Made by a program: the position numbers and the translations under genes
Assembly: GCA_949878425.1 (NCBI GenBank)
Contig: CATLAL010000012.1
Coordinates: 1 to 64,000 of the forward strand
Source: an uncultured Oscillospiraceae bacterium
Lineage (GTDB): Bacteria > Bacillota > Clostridia > Oscillospirales > Oscillospiraceae
DNA length: 64,000 nt
Direction: 5' to 3'
In this document: in pieces, positions 1 through 8,498 of the stretch
How the letters are laid out: each line of letters opens with the position of its first letter
How positions within the stretch are numbered: the stretch's first letter is position 1
Notes under the pieces: generated by a model
Database searches by the model: none
What the model was told of the DNA's origin: nothing
Seen by the model: the letters and a program-made list of their open reading frames with translations, nothing else

Positions 1-76
1 GAATCGTTGTTTAACTACAATGCCCAAAATAATCCTAGGTGAGAATGTCGTCTAATATACCGCTTCCATTTTATTC

Positions 77-111
77 AAGGGGGATTTCATCTTTATGATG
101 AAATCCCCCTT
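77..111. terminator. Stem-loop downstream of the PLP enzyme gene
   Basis: A perfect 15-bp stem (arms starting AAGGGGGATTTCATC) closes a 5-nt loop at 92-96. It lies just past the 3' end of the minus-strand gene that stops at 140. The uridine tract after it is weak on both strands, so it may terminate or only protect the 3' end. The first 76 bases of the window show no gene. Confidence 0.5.
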
Positions 112-139
112 GACAAATGTTCTCTTGAAAGAAAAAGTA

Positions 140-1420
140 TCACAGCTCCGCCAGCCCGGCGTCCGCCAGCTTCTGGAGGGACAGGAGGATGCCCAGCTTG
201 GCGTGGTGCCAGGTGAGCCCCCCCTGGAAGTAGACCGCGTAGGGGGGGCGGATGGGCCCGTCGGCGCTCAGCTCGATGCTGCTGCCCTGGACGAAAGCCC
301 CCGCCGCCATGATCACCTGGCTGTCATAGCCTGGCATGTCGCCGGGCACCGGGGCGGCGAAGCTGTCCACCGGCGCGGCGGCCTGGATGCCCCGGCAGAA
401 GGCCAGCATGGCCGCCTCGCTCCCCAGCTCCACGGACTGGATGATGTCGCTCCTCTCCTCCGAGGCGGCGGGGCGGCAGGGGAAGCCCAGGCCCTCGTAG
501 AGGGCCGCGGCGAAGATGGCCCCCTTCAGGGCCCCGGCGGTCACCGTGGGCGCCAGGAAGAAGCCCTGGTAGAAGGCGGGGAGGATGCCTAAGTTGGCGC
601 CCACCTCCTGGCCCAAGCCCGGGGCGCTGAGCCGGTAGGCGCACCGGTCCACGTACGCCTTCTTCCCGCAGATGTACCCGCCGATGGGGGCCAGACCGCC
701 GCCGGGGTTCTTGATGAGGCTGCCCACCGCCAGGTCCGCCCCCACGTCTGTGGGCTCCAGCCGCTCCACGAACTCCCCGTAGCAGTTGTCCACCATGCAG
801 ACCACGTCCGGCTTGACCGACTTGCAGAAATCGATCAGCTCCCCGATCTGGGCCACGGACAGGGTGGGCCGGGCGGCGTAGCCCCGGCTGCGCTGGATCG
901 TAACGAGCTTGGTCCGCTCCGTCATAGCGGCGCGGACGGCGGCAAAGTCGATGCCGCCGCCGGGCAGCAGGTCCGCCTGGCGGTAGCGGACGCCGTACTC
1001 CGCCAGGGAGCAGGGGGAGCGCCGGATGCCGATCACCTCCTGGAGGGTGTCGTAGGGCGCTCCCACCGGGGAGAGCACCTCGTCCCCGGGCAGGAGGTTG
1101 GCGGAGAGGGCCGTGGCCAGAGCGTGGGTGCCGCAGGTGATCTGGGGCCGCACCAGGGCCGCCTCCGCGTCAAACACGTCCGCGTAGACCCGCTCCAGCC
1201 GGTCCCGGCCGTCGTCGTCGTAGCCATAGCCGGTGGTGGCGGCAAAGTGGTTGGCCCCGATCCGGTTTTTCTGCATGGCGGAGAGGACCTTGGCCTGGTT
1301 GTACTCCGCCGTGCGGTCAATAGCCCGAAACCGCCCCTCCAGCGCCTCCAGCGCCGCCTCGCCCCGCTCATAGACCGCCCGGCTGAGACCCATCTGCTCA
1401 TACAGCTCCCAAAGCTCCAT
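140..1420 (-). CDS. Methionine gamma-lyase-like PLP protein (aluminium-resistance / YnbB family)
   Basis: A 426-aa cytosolic fold-type I PLP enzyme of the Met_gamma_lyase family (PF06838), often annotated as aluminium resistance protein. The N-terminal QKNRIGANHFAATTGYGY stretch is typical. The PLP lysine is expected in VGSLIKNPGGGLAPIGGY near residue 240, and the aspartate that contacts the pyridine ring in VCMVDNCYGEF just before it. Length is normal for the family. The true substrate is unknown; a role in sulfur amino-acid cleavage is only inferred from homology. It starts at ATG 1420 behind AGAGAGGG. Its TGA stop (140-142) forms the edge of a dispersed hairpin repeat (see findings). The gene is divergent from the RCC1/SLH gene. 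Confidence 0.85.
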   Translation of the reverse strand: MELWELYEQMGLSRAVYERGEAALEALEGRFRAIDRTAEYNQAKVLSAMQKNRIGANHFAATTGYGYDDDGRDRLERVYADVFDAEAALVRPQITCGTHALATALSANLLPGDEVLSPVGAPYDTLQEVIGIRRSPCSLAEYGVRYRQADLLPGGGIDFAAVRAAMTERTKLVTIQRSRGYAARPTLSVAQIGELIDFCKSVKPDVVCMVDNCYGEFVERLEPTDVGADLAVGSLIKNPGGGLAPIGGYICGKKAYVDRCAYRLSAPGLGQEVGANLGILPAFYQGFFLAPTVTAGALKGAIFAAALYEGLGFPCRPAASEERSDIIQSVELGSEAAMLAFCRGIQAAAPVDSFAAPVPGDMPGYDSQVIMAAGAFVQGSSIELSADGPIRPPYAVYFQGGLTWHHAKLGILLSLQKLADAGLAEL

Positions 1421-1496
1421 CTGAGATACCCTCTCTTTCGTGAAATTTACAAAAGCTTACCACGGACGCACGTCCTTTGCAAGCAGAAAATTACAG

Positions 1497-1525
1497 TTGA
1501 AAATCCAGGCCCCGAGGTCTAAAAT
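1497..1525 (+). promoter_or_regulatory. Sigma-A promoter of the RCC1/SLH gene
   Basis: TTGAAA (1497-1502), a 17-bp spacer, then TAAAAT (1520-1525). It sits 37 bp upstream of the start codon at 1562, which has a strong AAAGGAGAA ribosome binding site. Confidence 0.65.
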
Positions 1526-1561
1526 AATGGAAGCGCGGAAAAAGAAAAAAGGAGAACAAAA

Positions 1562-3472
1562 ATGGTGAAAAAACTGCTCTGCCTGCTGCTGGCCGCCCTT
1601 CTGTGCCAGGTCCCCGCGGCGGCCTTCCAGGCCGGCGGGACGCCCTCTCTCTCCGTGAGCATCAGCCACACCGCCCTGGTGGACGGCCAGGGGAACCTCT
1701 GGACCTGGGGCCGCAACTACTATGGAGAGCTGGGCAACGGCTCCCGGGAGGACTCCGCCGTGCCCGTCAGGGTGATGGAGAACGTGGCCGCCGTCAGCGT
1801 CAGCGACGGCGTCACCGCCGCCATCAAGAAGGACGGCTCCCTCTGGATGTGGGGCAGCAACCACCACGGCCAGCTGGGCATCGGCTTCAAGGCGGAGCTC
1901 AACATCGGCGGAACCGGCTTTGACTACGGCTTTGACCGCTACATCCAGACCACCCCCGTGCGGGTGATGGAGGACGTGGAGAGCGTCTATACGGGCAACA
2001 TCTGCACCGCCGCCATCAAAAAAGACGGCTCCCTCTGGATGTGGGGGGACAACCAGTTCGGCAAGATCGGCAACAACAACGAGTGGGACTACGCGGACCG
2101 GCACAACTTCGCCTACCAGACCCACCCGGTACGGGTGCTGGAAGACGTGGAGAGCGTCTGCATCAGCGACGACGGGGAAGCCGTCGCCGCCGTGCAGCGG
2201 GACGGGACGCTCTGGATGTGGGGGCGCAGCGACTTCGGCATACTGGGCAACGGCGGCGAGTGGGACTCCTCCCGCCTGCCGGAGGACTCCGACTCCCCCA
2301 TCTACTTTCAAAGCGAGCCGGTGCGGGTGCTGGAGAATGTCTCCAGCGTCTCCGTCGGGGCCAACCACGCCGCCGCCATCAAAAAAGACGGCTCCCTCTG
2401 GATGTGGGGCAGCAACTACTTCGGCCAGCTGGGCACCGGAACCAACGAGGAGGCCCTCTACCCGGTGCAGGTGATGGAGGAGGTGGCCGCCGTGGACCTG
2501 GGCTGGAGCCGCACCGCGGCCATCAAGAAAGACGGCACCCTCTGGACCTGGGGCTGGAACCGCTACGGCCAGCTGGGCGACGGCTCCACGGAGAGCGCCA
2601 ATTCGCCGGTGCAGATCCTCAGCGGCGTGGCCGCCGTGGCCGGGGACCGGGACTGGTGCGCCGCTATTCTGGACGACGGCGCCCTCTGGACCTGGGGCTG
2701 GAATGTCTACGGCCAGCTGGGCGACGGCTCCACGGAGAACGCCCTCGCCCCGGTGCGGGCGCTGGAGGGCGTGCGCGCCGCCGCCGGGGACCAGAACTGC
2801 CTGGCCGTCCTGCGGACCGACGGCTCCCTCTGGGCCTGGGGCGGGAACTACTACGGCCAGCTGGGCACCGGCTCCAGGGAGAGCGCCCTGCGGCCCGTCC
2901 AGATTATCGGCGACGTCTCCCACGTCCGGGATCTGCCCGCCTCCTCTGTCTCCGACCAGGCCGGCCCCTTCACCGACGTCAGGCGAAGCGACTACTTCTG
3001 CGAGAGCGTGCTCTGGGCGGTGGCCTGCGGCATCACCAAGGGCGCCAGCGACACCACCTTCTCCCCCGGTGCGCCCTGTACCAGAGGGCAGATCCTCACC
3101 TTCCTCTGGCGGGCCTTCGACGCGCCGGAGCCCATGGGCGGCAATCCCTTTACCGACGTAACCGAGGCGGACTACTTCTACAGGGCCGCCCTGTGGGCCT
3201 ATGAGAAGGGCATGGTATCCGCCGGAGAGCTGGCCCCCCAGACGCCCTGCACCCGATCGGAGGCGGTGGAGTTGCTTTGGCGGGCCAACGGATCCGTCCC
3301 CATCGGCTCCGCCAGCTTTGAGGACGTGCCGGCGGACGCCTCCTATGCCCAGGCGGTGGGCTGGGCCGTGGACCAGGGCGTTATCACCGGCGACAGCGAC
3401 GCCGCCTTCTCCCCGGATCGGGTCTGTACCCGGGCGGAGATCGCCACAATTCTCTGGCGGAAGATGGCGTAG
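1562..3472 (+). CDS. Secreted RCC1-repeat protein with three C-terminal SLH domains
   Basis: A 636-aa exported protein. The signal peptide (MVKKLLCLLLAALLCQVPAAA) should be cleaved near residue 21. Eight RCC1-type repeats follow to about residue 450; each carries a variant of LWxWGxNxxGQLGxG, which predicts a beta-propeller. Three SLH domains then occupy about 475-635 (FTDVRRSDYF, FTDVTEADYF and FEDVPADASY starts) and should hold the protein non-covalently on a secondary cell-wall polymer. The repeats are close to one another at DNA level, so copy number may vary between strains. RCC1 propellers usually bind proteins or nucleic acids; the ligand outside the cell is unknown. It has its own promoter and is upstream of, but not part of, the OLE operon. 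Confidence 0.85.
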   Translation: MVKKLLCLLLAALLCQVPAAAFQAGGTPSLSVSISHTALVDGQGNLWTWGRNYYGELGNGSREDSAVPVRVMENVAAVSVSDGVTAAIKKDGSLWMWGSNHHGQLGIGFKAELNIGGTGFDYGFDRYIQTTPVRVMEDVESVYTGNICTAAIKKDGSLWMWGDNQFGKIGNNNEWDYADRHNFAYQTHPVRVLEDVESVCISDDGEAVAAVQRDGTLWMWGRSDFGILGNGGEWDSSRLPEDSDSPIYFQSEPVRVLENVSSVSVGANHAAAIKKDGSLWMWGSNYFGQLGTGTNEEALYPVQVMEEVAAVDLGWSRTAAIKKDGTLWTWGWNRYGQLGDGSTESANSPVQILSGVAAVAGDRDWCAAILDDGALWTWGWNVYGQLGDGSTENALAPVRALEGVRAAAGDQNCLAVLRTDGSLWAWGGNYYGQLGTGSRESALRPVQIIGDVSHVRDLPASSVSDQAGPFTDVRRSDYFCESVLWAVACGITKGASDTTFSPGAPCTRGQILTFLWRAFDAPEPMGGNPFTDVTEADYFYRAALWAYEKGMVSAGELAPQTPCTRSEAVELLWRANGSVPIGSASFEDVPADASYAQAVGWAVDQGVITGDSDAAFSPDRVCTRAEIATILWRKMA

Positions 3473-3512
3473 AGGCGGGAGCGGCGCCTCCCTTTATTGT
3501 TAATAATCTGTA

Positions 3513-3536
3513 AATATACAAAAATTTTTGTATATT
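3513..3536. promoter_or_regulatory. 24-bp perfect palindrome upstream of the OLE promoter
   Basis: The half-site AATATACAAAAA is followed without a spacer by its exact reverse complement. It lies in an AT-rich island three bases upstream of the -35 box at 3540. It could be an operator, a UP-element-like activator sequence, or a terminator stem for the upstream gene that ends at 3472. The sequence does not match an ARG box. Confidence 0.55.
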
Positions 3537-3539
3537 CTC

Positions 3540-3568
3540 TTGAATGATCCGGCGGAATATGGTATACT
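3540..3568 (+). promoter_or_regulatory. Sigma-A promoter of the OLE RNA operon
   Basis: TTGAAT (3540-3545), 17-bp spacer, TATACT (3563-3568). Initiation is expected near 3575. No other promoter of this quality was seen before recN, so it may drive the whole 8-kb operon. Confidence 0.8.
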
Positions 3569-3574
3569 GTTCTC

Positions 3575-4262
3575 GCCAAACGACGGCGCAGTATCCTAGT
3601 CAGATCTGCCGTTTCCGAAGAAGGGCCTAAAAATCCTTTAAAGGGCATAGCTGTGAAACCCCTGGTGCCTGCTTCTTACGCCCAGTTTGGGGTGGGTGCT
3701 GGGAGGGAAGCGCGGACTCCCCGCGCTTGCGGGCGTAGGGCGTTCCCCAATGGCATGAGGAAGCCGACCCTGCGTCTGTGGAGGCCTGTTTTTGTGCGTG
3801 GGCGTACGCCCCTGCGGTACTGCGACCCACGTACGACTCAGGGTAGAAACCTGTATTGCGGTGCTACCCGGCCATGAGCCGTGAACGCTGTGTGCAGATG
3901 TAGCCTGCCTTGCGTGGGCATGGCGGATAGGAGAACACCCAGCGGCTCCCCGGCCAGGGAGCGGTTGCTATTGCTCCTTGAAACCCTGGCTGCAAAAGAG
4001 GCTAAGAAACGGTTCGACTGCGGTGGAAAACACCTAGGCTGTCGTCACTGGGCAGATAAAGGATTACAGTGCGGACTAAGTGGCAGTCGGGTCGCGCGGA
4101 GGGCGACGCCGCGCCGGATCGCTGAAAGGGAAACCGCCTGACCGGCAACGGGAGGTGCGCTCCGGGGAAATCCAACCCGTACCTAAGCCGTAAGATTTAC
4201 TTTATCTGCTGCCGGCGTTTGGTATTTTATTGACTTGAGACAGGCGGCGCAGAGCGCCGCCG
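3575..4262 (+). ncRNA. ole: OLE RNA (ornate, large, extremophilic)
   Basis: A gene-free stretch of about 690 bases with a dedicated promoter, many local inverted repeats and a final 8-bp hairpin (GGCGGCGC, loop AGA, GCGCCGCC at 4243-4261). No believable reading frame covers it. The size fits the roughly 600-nt OLE family. The context is diagnostic: it is directly followed by an OapA-type membrane protein, then dxs, tlyA, nadK, argR and recN, the order known for OLE loci. OLE RNA forms a membrane-associated ribonucleoprotein with OapA and other proteins and is linked to stress and metal or energy homeostasis in Bacillus halodurans. I assign it by synteny and structure, not by a covariance search. 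The 5' end is taken from the promoter and the 3' end from the last hairpin. Confidence 0.85.
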
Positions 4263-4318
4263 TCAAAGTATATGGCGCACTACATAAATTTAAAAGGATA
4301 AAGAGAGGCGATCACTGC

Positions 4319-4891
4319 TTGGACACAGGCGACAGTAAGAAAAAGGGCAAGGGAGAACGAAAGAGCGGCGGAGGCCGCTGGGCGATCCAGGTTTTTTTTA
4401 TCTCCGTGGCCCTCTCGGGGGCGCTGAGCTTCGCCTCCGGCGAGGCGCTGGACGGTGCGGGCCTGGCCGCCGCCTGCGCGGTGCTGCTGGCGTTCATCCT
4501 GCTGGGCATTGTCTTTGATATCATCGGCGTGGCCGTCACCGCCGCCGACGTACGCCCCTTCCACTCCATGGCCGCCCGGAAGATCCCCGGCGCGAGGGAG
4601 GCCCTCTCCCTCATCCGCAGGGCCAGCAAGGTCTCCAGCTTCTGCAACGACGTGGTGGGCGACATCTGCGGCATCATCAGCGGTACCACCGCCGCCGTCA
4701 TCGTGGTCCATCTGCAAAGCGTCGTCTCCATCCGCTCCTCCGCCATCTCCCTGGCCGTAACGGCCCTTGTCTCCGGCCTGACCATCGGCGGGAAGGCCCT
4801 GGGCAAGGCCTTTGCCATTGAGCGAAGCACCACGGTCCTCCATCTGGTGGGCCGGTTTCTGCATCTGTTTTCCAGCCGGAAGAAGAGGTGA
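4319..4891 (+). CDS. oapA: OLE-associated membrane protein OapA
   Basis: A 190-aa integral membrane protein with a very basic N-terminus (KKKGKGERKSGGG) and about four hydrophobic segments. The conserved-looking centre is FDIIGVAVTAADVRPFHSMA, followed by ICGIISGTTAAVIVV. This arrangement and the position directly after OLE RNA fit OapA, which binds OLE RNA at the membrane and is distantly related to CNNM/DUF21 metal-transport proteins. I prefer the TTG start at 4319 because AGAGAGGCG precedes it; the frame stays open upstream into the 3' end of the RNA (TTG at 4235). The stop overlaps the GTG start of dxs (GTGA), so translation is probably coupled. Confidence 0.85.
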   Translation: MDTGDSKKKGKGERKSGGGRWAIQVFFISVALSGALSFASGEALDGAGLAAACAVLLAFILLGIVFDIIGVAVTAADVRPFHSMAARKIPGAREALSLIRRASKVSSFCNDVVGDICGIISGTTAAVIVVHLQSVVSIRSSAISLAVTALVSGLTIGGKALGKAFAIERSTTVLHLVGRFLHLFSSRKKR

Positions 4892-6741
4892 TCTGCCCCT
4901 TGATCTTGGAGCGCGTCTCGTCCCCTGCGGACGTAAAAAAGCTGACCGGTCCGGAGCTCACCGCCCTGTGCGGCGAGCTGCGGCATTTTCTGGTGGAAAG
5001 CATCGCCCGCACCGGCGGGCACCTTGCCTCCAATCTGGGGGCGGTGGAGCTGACCGTGGCCATCCACCGCTGCTGTGACACCAGCCGGGACCGGCTGGTT
5101 TTTGATGTGGGCCACCAGTGCTATGTCCACAAGGCTCTCACCGGACGGCGGGAGCTCTTCTCCACCCTGCGGCAGCTGGGGGGGCTGGGGGGCTTTCCCC
5201 GGCCGGACGAGAGCATCCACGACGCCTTTATCGCCGGCCACGCCTCCAACTCCGTGTCCGTAGCCCTGGGCATGGCCCGGGCCAGGACCCTGCTGGGCCA
5301 GGACTACAGCGTCCTCGCCCTCATCGGCGACGGCGCCCTCACCGGGGGCCTGGCCTATGAGGGCCTCAACGACGCCGGCGCCTCCCGGGAGCCGCTGGTG
5401 GTGATCCTCAACGACAACGGCATGTCCATCGACCCCAACGTGGGGGGCGTGGCCGCCCACCTGAGCCGTCTCAGGGTCCGTCCGGGGTACTACCAGTTCA
5501 AAAAGGGCTACCGGGCCGCCATGGACCACCTGCCCGGCGGAAAGGTCCTCTACCGCTTCAACCACCGCATCAAGAGCGGCGTCAAGCGGACCATCTATCC
5601 CTGCTCCCTCTTTGAGGACATGGGCTTTACCTACCTGGGGCCGGTGGACGGCCACAACCTGGACCAGCTTTGCACCACCCTCTCCTGGGCCAAGGCCATG
5701 GCCTGCCCGGTGCTGCTCCACGTGCGCACGGTGAAGGGCCAGGGGTACCTCCCCGCCGCCCGCCAGCCGGAGCGCAGCCACGGCGTGGCCCCCTTTGATC
5801 CCAAGGTGGGGCCGGTCTCCCGGCAGAAGGTGGATTTCTCCTATGTGTTTGGCCACGAGCTGGTGGAGCTGGCGGGGCTCAACAAGCGCATCTGCGCCAT
5901 CACCGCCGCCATGGCCGAGGGCACCGGCCTCCAGGAGTTTGCCGCCGCCTGGCCCAAGCGTTTTTTTGACGTGGGCATCGCCGAGGGCCACGCCGTGTCC
6001 ATGGCTGCGGGCATGGCCAAGCAGGGACTTATCCCCGTCTTTGCGGTCTACTCCAGCTTTTTGCAGCGAGGCTTTGACATGCTCCTCCACGACGCGGCCC
6101 TGCAAAACCTCCACGTGGTGCTGGCCGTGGACCGGGCTGGCCTGGTGGGGCCCGACGGCCCCACCCACCACGGCAGCCAGGACGTGTGCTTTCTCACCCA
6201 AATTCCCGGTATGACGGTGCTCTGTCCGGCCTGCTTTGCGGAGCTGCGGAGCATGCTCCGGGCGGCCCTCTCTATGGCGGGCCCCGTGGCCATCCGCTAC
6301 CCCCGGGGCGGCGAGGGCCGCGCCTACCCCCCCTGGACCGGGGCGGGGGCCGTCCTCCTCCGCCAGGGGAGCGATGTCACCTTGGTCTCCTACGGCACCC
6401 TCACCGACGAGCTGCTCACGGCGGCGGCGGCCCTGGCGGACCGGGGTGTCCAGGCGGAGGTGATCAAGCTCAACCGCATCGCGCCGCTAAGCAGCGCTCC
6501 GGTGCTGGAGAGCGTGGAGCGCACGGGGCGGCTTTTGGTGCTGGAGGACTGCCGGGAGGCCGGAAGCGTGGGCCAGCAGCTGGCCGCGGTCCTGGCCCAG
6601 GCGGGCGCGTCCCCCCGGTCCCTGGCACTGAAAAATCTGAAGGGCCGCTTCGCCCCTCAGGGTTCCATCCCGGAGCTGCGCCGCCAGCTGGGGCTGGACG
6701 CCCAGGCCGTCATAGACGCGGTTCTGGGGATGCTCCCCTGA
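4888..6741 (+). CDS. dxs: 1-deoxy-D-xylulose-5-phosphate synthase
   Basis: A 617-aa thiamine-diphosphate enzyme that condenses pyruvate and glyceraldehyde 3-phosphate, the first step of the MEP isoprenoid pathway. The ThDP/Mg motif is in IGDGALTGGLAYEGLNDAG (about residues 150-168) with the ND pair. The catalytic glutamate lies in FFDVGIAEGHAVSMAAG (about 355). DRAGLVGPDGPTHHG (about 415) is the conserved transketolase-like pyrimidine-domain motif. Length is normal. Translation starts at GTG 4888 inside the end of oapA. Linkage to OLE RNA is typical of this locus, although the ispA and xseAB genes often found upstream are absent here. Confidence 0.95.
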   Translation: MICPLILERVSSPADVKKLTGPELTALCGELRHFLVESIARTGGHLASNLGAVELTVAIHRCCDTSRDRLVFDVGHQCYVHKALTGRRELFSTLRQLGGLGGFPRPDESIHDAFIAGHASNSVSVALGMARARTLLGQDYSVLALIGDGALTGGLAYEGLNDAGASREPLVVILNDNGMSIDPNVGGVAAHLSRLRVRPGYYQFKKGYRAAMDHLPGGKVLYRFNHRIKSGVKRTIYPCSLFEDMGFTYLGPVDGHNLDQLCTTLSWAKAMACPVLLHVRTVKGQGYLPAARQPERSHGVAPFDPKVGPVSRQKVDFSYVFGHELVELAGLNKRICAITAAMAEGTGLQEFAAAWPKRFFDVGIAEGHAVSMAAGMAKQGLIPVFAVYSSFLQRGFDMLLHDAALQNLHVVLAVDRAGLVGPDGPTHHGSQDVCFLTQIPGMTVLCPACFAELRSMLRAALSMAGPVAIRYPRGGEGRAYPPWTGAGAVLLRQGSDVTLVSYGTLTDELLTAAAALADRGVQAEVIKLNRIAPLSSAPVLESVERTGRLLVLEDCREAGSVGQQLAAVLAQAGASPRSLALKNLKGRFAPQGSIPELRRQLGLDAQAVIDAVLGMLP

Positions 6742-6775
6742 AAAGAAGCTCTTTTTTACAGAAAGGACGGCTGCT

Positions 6776-7414
6776 ATGTCCTATCGAGTTCTGGATATGA
6801 CCCAATCCCCGCGGCGGGACCACTTCGCCTACTTCAGCGGCCTGGCCTACCCCTACGTGGGGCTGACGGTGAACGTGGATCTCACCGCCCTACTGCGCCG
6901 GATCAAGGCGGAGCGGCTCCCCTTCTTCCTCACGGTGTGCCGGTGCGCCTCCCGGGCGGCCAACGGCGTGCCGGAGCTCCGGCAGCGGATCCTGGACGGC
7001 GCGGTGGTGGAGTTTGACCGCTGCCGCACCTCCCACACCGTGGCCCTGGAGGACGGCACCTTCTGCTACTGCACCCTGGAGGACGACACGCTTCCCCTGG
7101 AGGCGTATCTGGCCCGAGGGAAGCTGGCCCAGGAGGAGGCCAAGGCCCGGCGGAGCATCGCCGAGGACCCGGCGGAGGTGCTGGACAAATTCTTCGTCTC
7201 CTCCCTGCCCTGGATCTCCTACACCGCCCTGGTCCAGCCCGTGCCTATGCCGGCGGACTCCCATCCCCGCATCTCCTGGGGAAAATACTTCTCCCAGGGA
7301 GACAAAGTCCTGCTGCCGGTGTCTGCGCTCTGCCACCACGCCCTGGTGGACGGGGTCCATCTGGCCAGGTTCTACCAGAACCTGGAGGCGGAGATCGCGG
7401 AGGCGGCGGGATGA
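6776..7414 (+). CDS. Chloramphenicol acetyltransferase-like O-acetyltransferase
   Basis: A 212-aa protein of the trimeric type-A CAT fold. The catalytic HHxxxDG motif is present as HHALVDG near residues 183-189, and the N-terminal RRDHFAYFS resembles CAT starts. Length (about 210) is right for the family. Whether chloramphenicol is the substrate cannot be told; chromosomal CAT-like enzymes often act on other acceptors or are cryptic. The ribosome site is AGAAAGGA. The stop overlaps the tlyA start (ATGA at 7411), so it is an integral part of the operon. It is an unexpected member between dxs and tlyA. Confidence 0.8.
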   Translation: MSYRVLDMTQSPRRDHFAYFSGLAYPYVGLTVNVDLTALLRRIKAERLPFFLTVCRCASRAANGVPELRQRILDGAVVEFDRCRTSHTVALEDGTFCYCTLEDDTLPLEAYLARGKLAQEEAKARRSIAEDPAEVLDKFFVSSLPWISYTALVQPVPMPADSHPRISWGKYFSQGDKVLLPVSALCHHALVDGVHLARFYQNLEAEIAEAAG

Positions 7415-8220
7415 GCAAAAAAATGCGTCTGGATGTTCTCCTGGTGGAGCGGGGCCTCCAGGAGAGCCGCCAGAAGGCCCAGGCCACCATTATGAGCGGC
7501 CTGGTGTTCGTGGACGGCCGGCGCCTGGACAAGCCCGGCGCGCCGGTGGCGGCGGAGGCCGTCGTGGAGGTCCGGGGCAGCGCCCTGCGGTACGTGAGCC
7601 GGGGCGGGCTGAAGCTGGAGAAGGCCCTAGCTATCTGGCCCATTTCGCTCACGGGCCGGGTGTGCATGGACGTGGGGGCCTCCACCGGGGGGTTCACCGA
7701 CTGCATGCTGCAAAACGGGGCCGCCAGGGTCTACGCCGTGGACGTGGGCTACGGCCAGCTGGCCTGGAAGCTGCGCAGCGACAGCCGGGTGGTGTGCCTG
7801 GAGCGGACCAACGCCCGCTACCTCACCCACGAGCAGGTCCCGGAGGAGCCGGACTTCGCCAGCGTGGATGTGAGCTTCATCTCCCTGGGCCTCATCCTCC
7901 CCGCCGTGGCCGGGGTGCTGCGGGAGGGGGGCCAGACGGTCTCCCTCATCAAGCCCCAGTTCGAGGCGGGCCGGGAGAAGGTGGGCAAAAACGGCGTAGT
8001 CCGGGACCCGGCGGTCCACCGGGAGGTGCTGGAGCGGTTCCTCTCCCACGCCCGGGGCAGCGGCTTTGCCGTCCGGGACCTCTCCTTCTCCCCCGTCCGG
8101 GGGCCGGAGGGGAATATTGAGTACCTGGGCTGGCTGGAAAAGGGCGGGACTGGGAAAACTACCTTTGATCTGGACAGCCTGGTGGAGGAGTCCCACGGGG
8201 CGCTGGAGCGGAGGGAATGA
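7411..8220 (+). CDS. tlyA: TlyA family rRNA 2'-O-methyltransferase (hemolysin A-like)
   Basis: A 269-aa protein with an N-terminal S4 RNA-binding domain (MRLDVLLVERGLQESRQKAQ, about 4-65) and an FtsJ/RrmJ-type SAM-dependent methyltransferase domain. The SAM loop is VCMDVGASTGGFTDCML (about 85-101). VDVSFISLGLILP and LIKPQFEAG are typical downstream motifs. TlyA proteins methylate ribose in 16S and 23S rRNA; the hemolysin name is historical. It overlaps the CAT-like gene by four bases. The gene is a normal member of OLE, dxs and recN neighbourhoods. Confidence 0.93.
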   Translation: MSKKMRLDVLLVERGLQESRQKAQATIMSGLVFVDGRRLDKPGAPVAAEAVVEVRGSALRYVSRGGLKLEKALAIWPISLTGRVCMDVGASTGGFTDCMLQNGAARVYAVDVGYGQLAWKLRSDSRVVCLERTNARYLTHEQVPEEPDFASVDVSFISLGLILPAVAGVLREGGQTVSLIKPQFEAGREKVGKNGVVRDPAVHREVLERFLSHARGSGFAVRDLSFSPVRGPEGNIEYLGWLEKGGTGKTTFDLDSLVEESHGALERRE

Positions 8221-8224
8221 CCAT

Positions 8225-8479
8225 ATGGCGGAGCTGATGTCCATGATGAATATTGGCCGGGAGATGGCAGGGAAGCTGAACTCTGTCGGGATACGTTCGG
8301 CGGAGGAGCTGCTGGCCCTGGGCTCCAAGCGGGCCTTTGCGCGGCTTAAAAAGGCGTATCCGAGGGCTTGCCTGGTGCATTTGTATGCGCTGGAGGGCGC
8401 GGTTTCCCAGACCGAGTTCAACGCCCTTTCCGCAGAAAAGAAACGGGAGCTGAAGGCGTTCAGCGACTCTTTGCAGTAG
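8225..8479 (+). CDS. Small TfoX C-terminal-domain protein
   Basis: An 84-aa soluble protein matching the TfoX_C domain (PF04994): MNIGREMAGKLNSVGIRSAEELLALG is a helix-hairpin-helix-like start, then a basic stretch (SKRAFARLKKAYP) and VHLYALEGAV. Such stand-alone domains lack the N-terminal half of the competence regulator TfoX/Sxy, and their function is unknown; nucleic-acid contact is a guess from the fold. The start at 8225 follows GGAGGGA in the end of tlyA, four bases after the tlyA stop. Position between tlyA and nadK makes it co-transcribed. Confidence 0.75.
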   Translation: MAELMSMMNIGREMAGKLNSVGIRSAEELLALGSKRAFARLKKAYPRACLVHLYALEGAVSQTEFNALSAEKKRELKAFSDSLQ

Positions 8480-8498
8480 ATTACTCTACGGAGGAACG

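Noticed and set aside
1457-2923. A 488-codon minus-strand frame opposite the RCC1 gene
   Set aside because: It is the mirror of a repeat-rich, GC-rich gene; the RCC1 and SLH motifs on the plus strand are unmistakable.
3653-4141. Open frames of 74 and 86 codons on the plus strand
   Set aside because: They lie inside the OLE RNA, have no ribosome sites and show odd composition; treated as chance frames in structured RNA.
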